Shown here in pieces: positions 63,420 through 64,000 of a stretch of 64,000 nucleotides of DNA; positions within the stretch are counted from its first letter, which is position 1; each line of letters starts with the position of its first letter. The translations under genes were made by a program, and so were the position numbers. The stretch lies in assembly GCF_963676685.1 (NCBI RefSeq), contig NC_092354.1, positions 74,475,335 through 74,539,334 on the forward strand, read 5' to 3'. The DNA comes from Mytilus edulis (taxonomy: Eukaryota > Mollusca > Bivalvia > Mytilida > Mytilidae). The notes under the pieces were generated by a model. The model was given only the letters and a program-made list of their open reading frames with translations, had not been told where the DNA came from and did not search any database.

Positions 63420-64000
63420 ATTCCATAACTTTTCTCAACATAATCAGATCGGAACAAATTTTAAACTTGATAAATTGCCATGATAACACTATATAGATAT
63501 AAGAAGATGTGGTAGGAGTGTCGATAACTCTCAATCCATGTTAGTAATAGTAAAAGTTCAATGATAAGTTAATATTGATATTAAAAGACCTCCGAAGAAA
63601 AAGGGGAGTTCAGATCCGTGAGCCCGAACGGTGAGGGGATTTGAAAAGCCTTTTTTGTGAGTAGGTCTTTTAATGTCAATATTAACTTAATCATTGAACT
63701 TTTACTGACTTACAAACCGTCAAAAATATAAAAAAGTACATAAAAAGCAATTGCGGAAACCTAATTCCCCTGAACTGGACGAGTCTAAATATGTTAAACT
63801 TAAATGATAGTTAAACAGAACTCAGACTAATATGTACAATTAACAGTTACCAAATTGAAATGATAACGGACCGATTTAATGGCATTACATCATATAATTA
63901 TTTATTCAAGATAAAAAAAAATGGATCTTAACACCAAATGATAAATTTACAAAATTAGGGGGGAAATTTATACTTTTTAGCCAGTTTTTCAAAATAACAA
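63420..64000. repeat. Local duplication, right copy (runs off the window)
   Basis: Second copy of 60977-61499, truncated by the window end. Confidence 0.9.
63549..63706. mobile_element. 158-bp hairpin MITE, second copy
   Basis: Same element as 61100-61257 with only a few base changes, carried in the local duplication. Confidence 0.8.

Overview
This window reads as AT-rich, intron-rich, repeat-dense animal DNA. The gene families present (small secreted C-type lectins, a Roc-COR GTPase with death domains) and the repeat families (Penelope-like retroelements, hammerhead-bearing repeats, TTAA-type MITEs, foldback elements) point to a marine bivalve, most likely a mussel related to Mytilus. The species assignment is inference; nothing in the window names it. 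There are no operons, CRISPR arrays, rRNA genes or convincing tRNA genes. All gene models below were assembled by hand from open frames plus GT/AG splice sites with matching intron phases.

Layout. At 4.4-8.2 kb (+) lies a three-exon gene for a secreted protein of about 174 residues and unknown family; its first intron holds a foldback element and a 26-bp tandem repeat. At 10.2-14.5 kb and 16.0-19.3 kb (-) are two tandem paralogous C-type lectin genes, each four main exons with identical phases. Both encode a complete carbohydrate-recognition domain with a QPD (galactose-type) motif and both have a matching TATA box. From 23.2 to 38.8 kb (-) runs a multi-exon gene for a Roc-COR protein: three exons for the Roc GTPase, one 404-codon COR exon, then death-domain exons joined by 16-nt microexons. 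A nearly perfect 3.66-kb tandem duplication copies one death-domain exon plus its microexon. This module is phase-symmetric, so the duplication can add a whole death domain without breaking the frame. Upstream of the Roc exons, at 47-61 kb, a set of diverged segmental duplications carries 18-21-nt candidate microexons in the right phase and strand to belong to the 5' part of the same or a related gene. Its first exon was not found.

The remainder is mobile-element debris: a 5'-truncated Penelope-type reverse transcriptase (56.2-57.2 kb), a second broken copy (9.7 kb), a decayed Tc1-type transposase and an SGNH-like retrotransposon remnant (40-41 kb). There are three foldback elements whose terminal inverted repeats are built of short tandem subrepeats (4.8, 34.7 and 42.1 kb), two TTAA-flanked MITEs (13.5 and 47.3 kb), smaller hairpin elements, and fossil hammerhead ribozymes.

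How the genes may work together: secreted galactose-type lectins and death-domain Roc-COR proteins are both families expanded in bivalves and linked to recognition and intracellular signalling. Their proximity here is not evidence that they interact.
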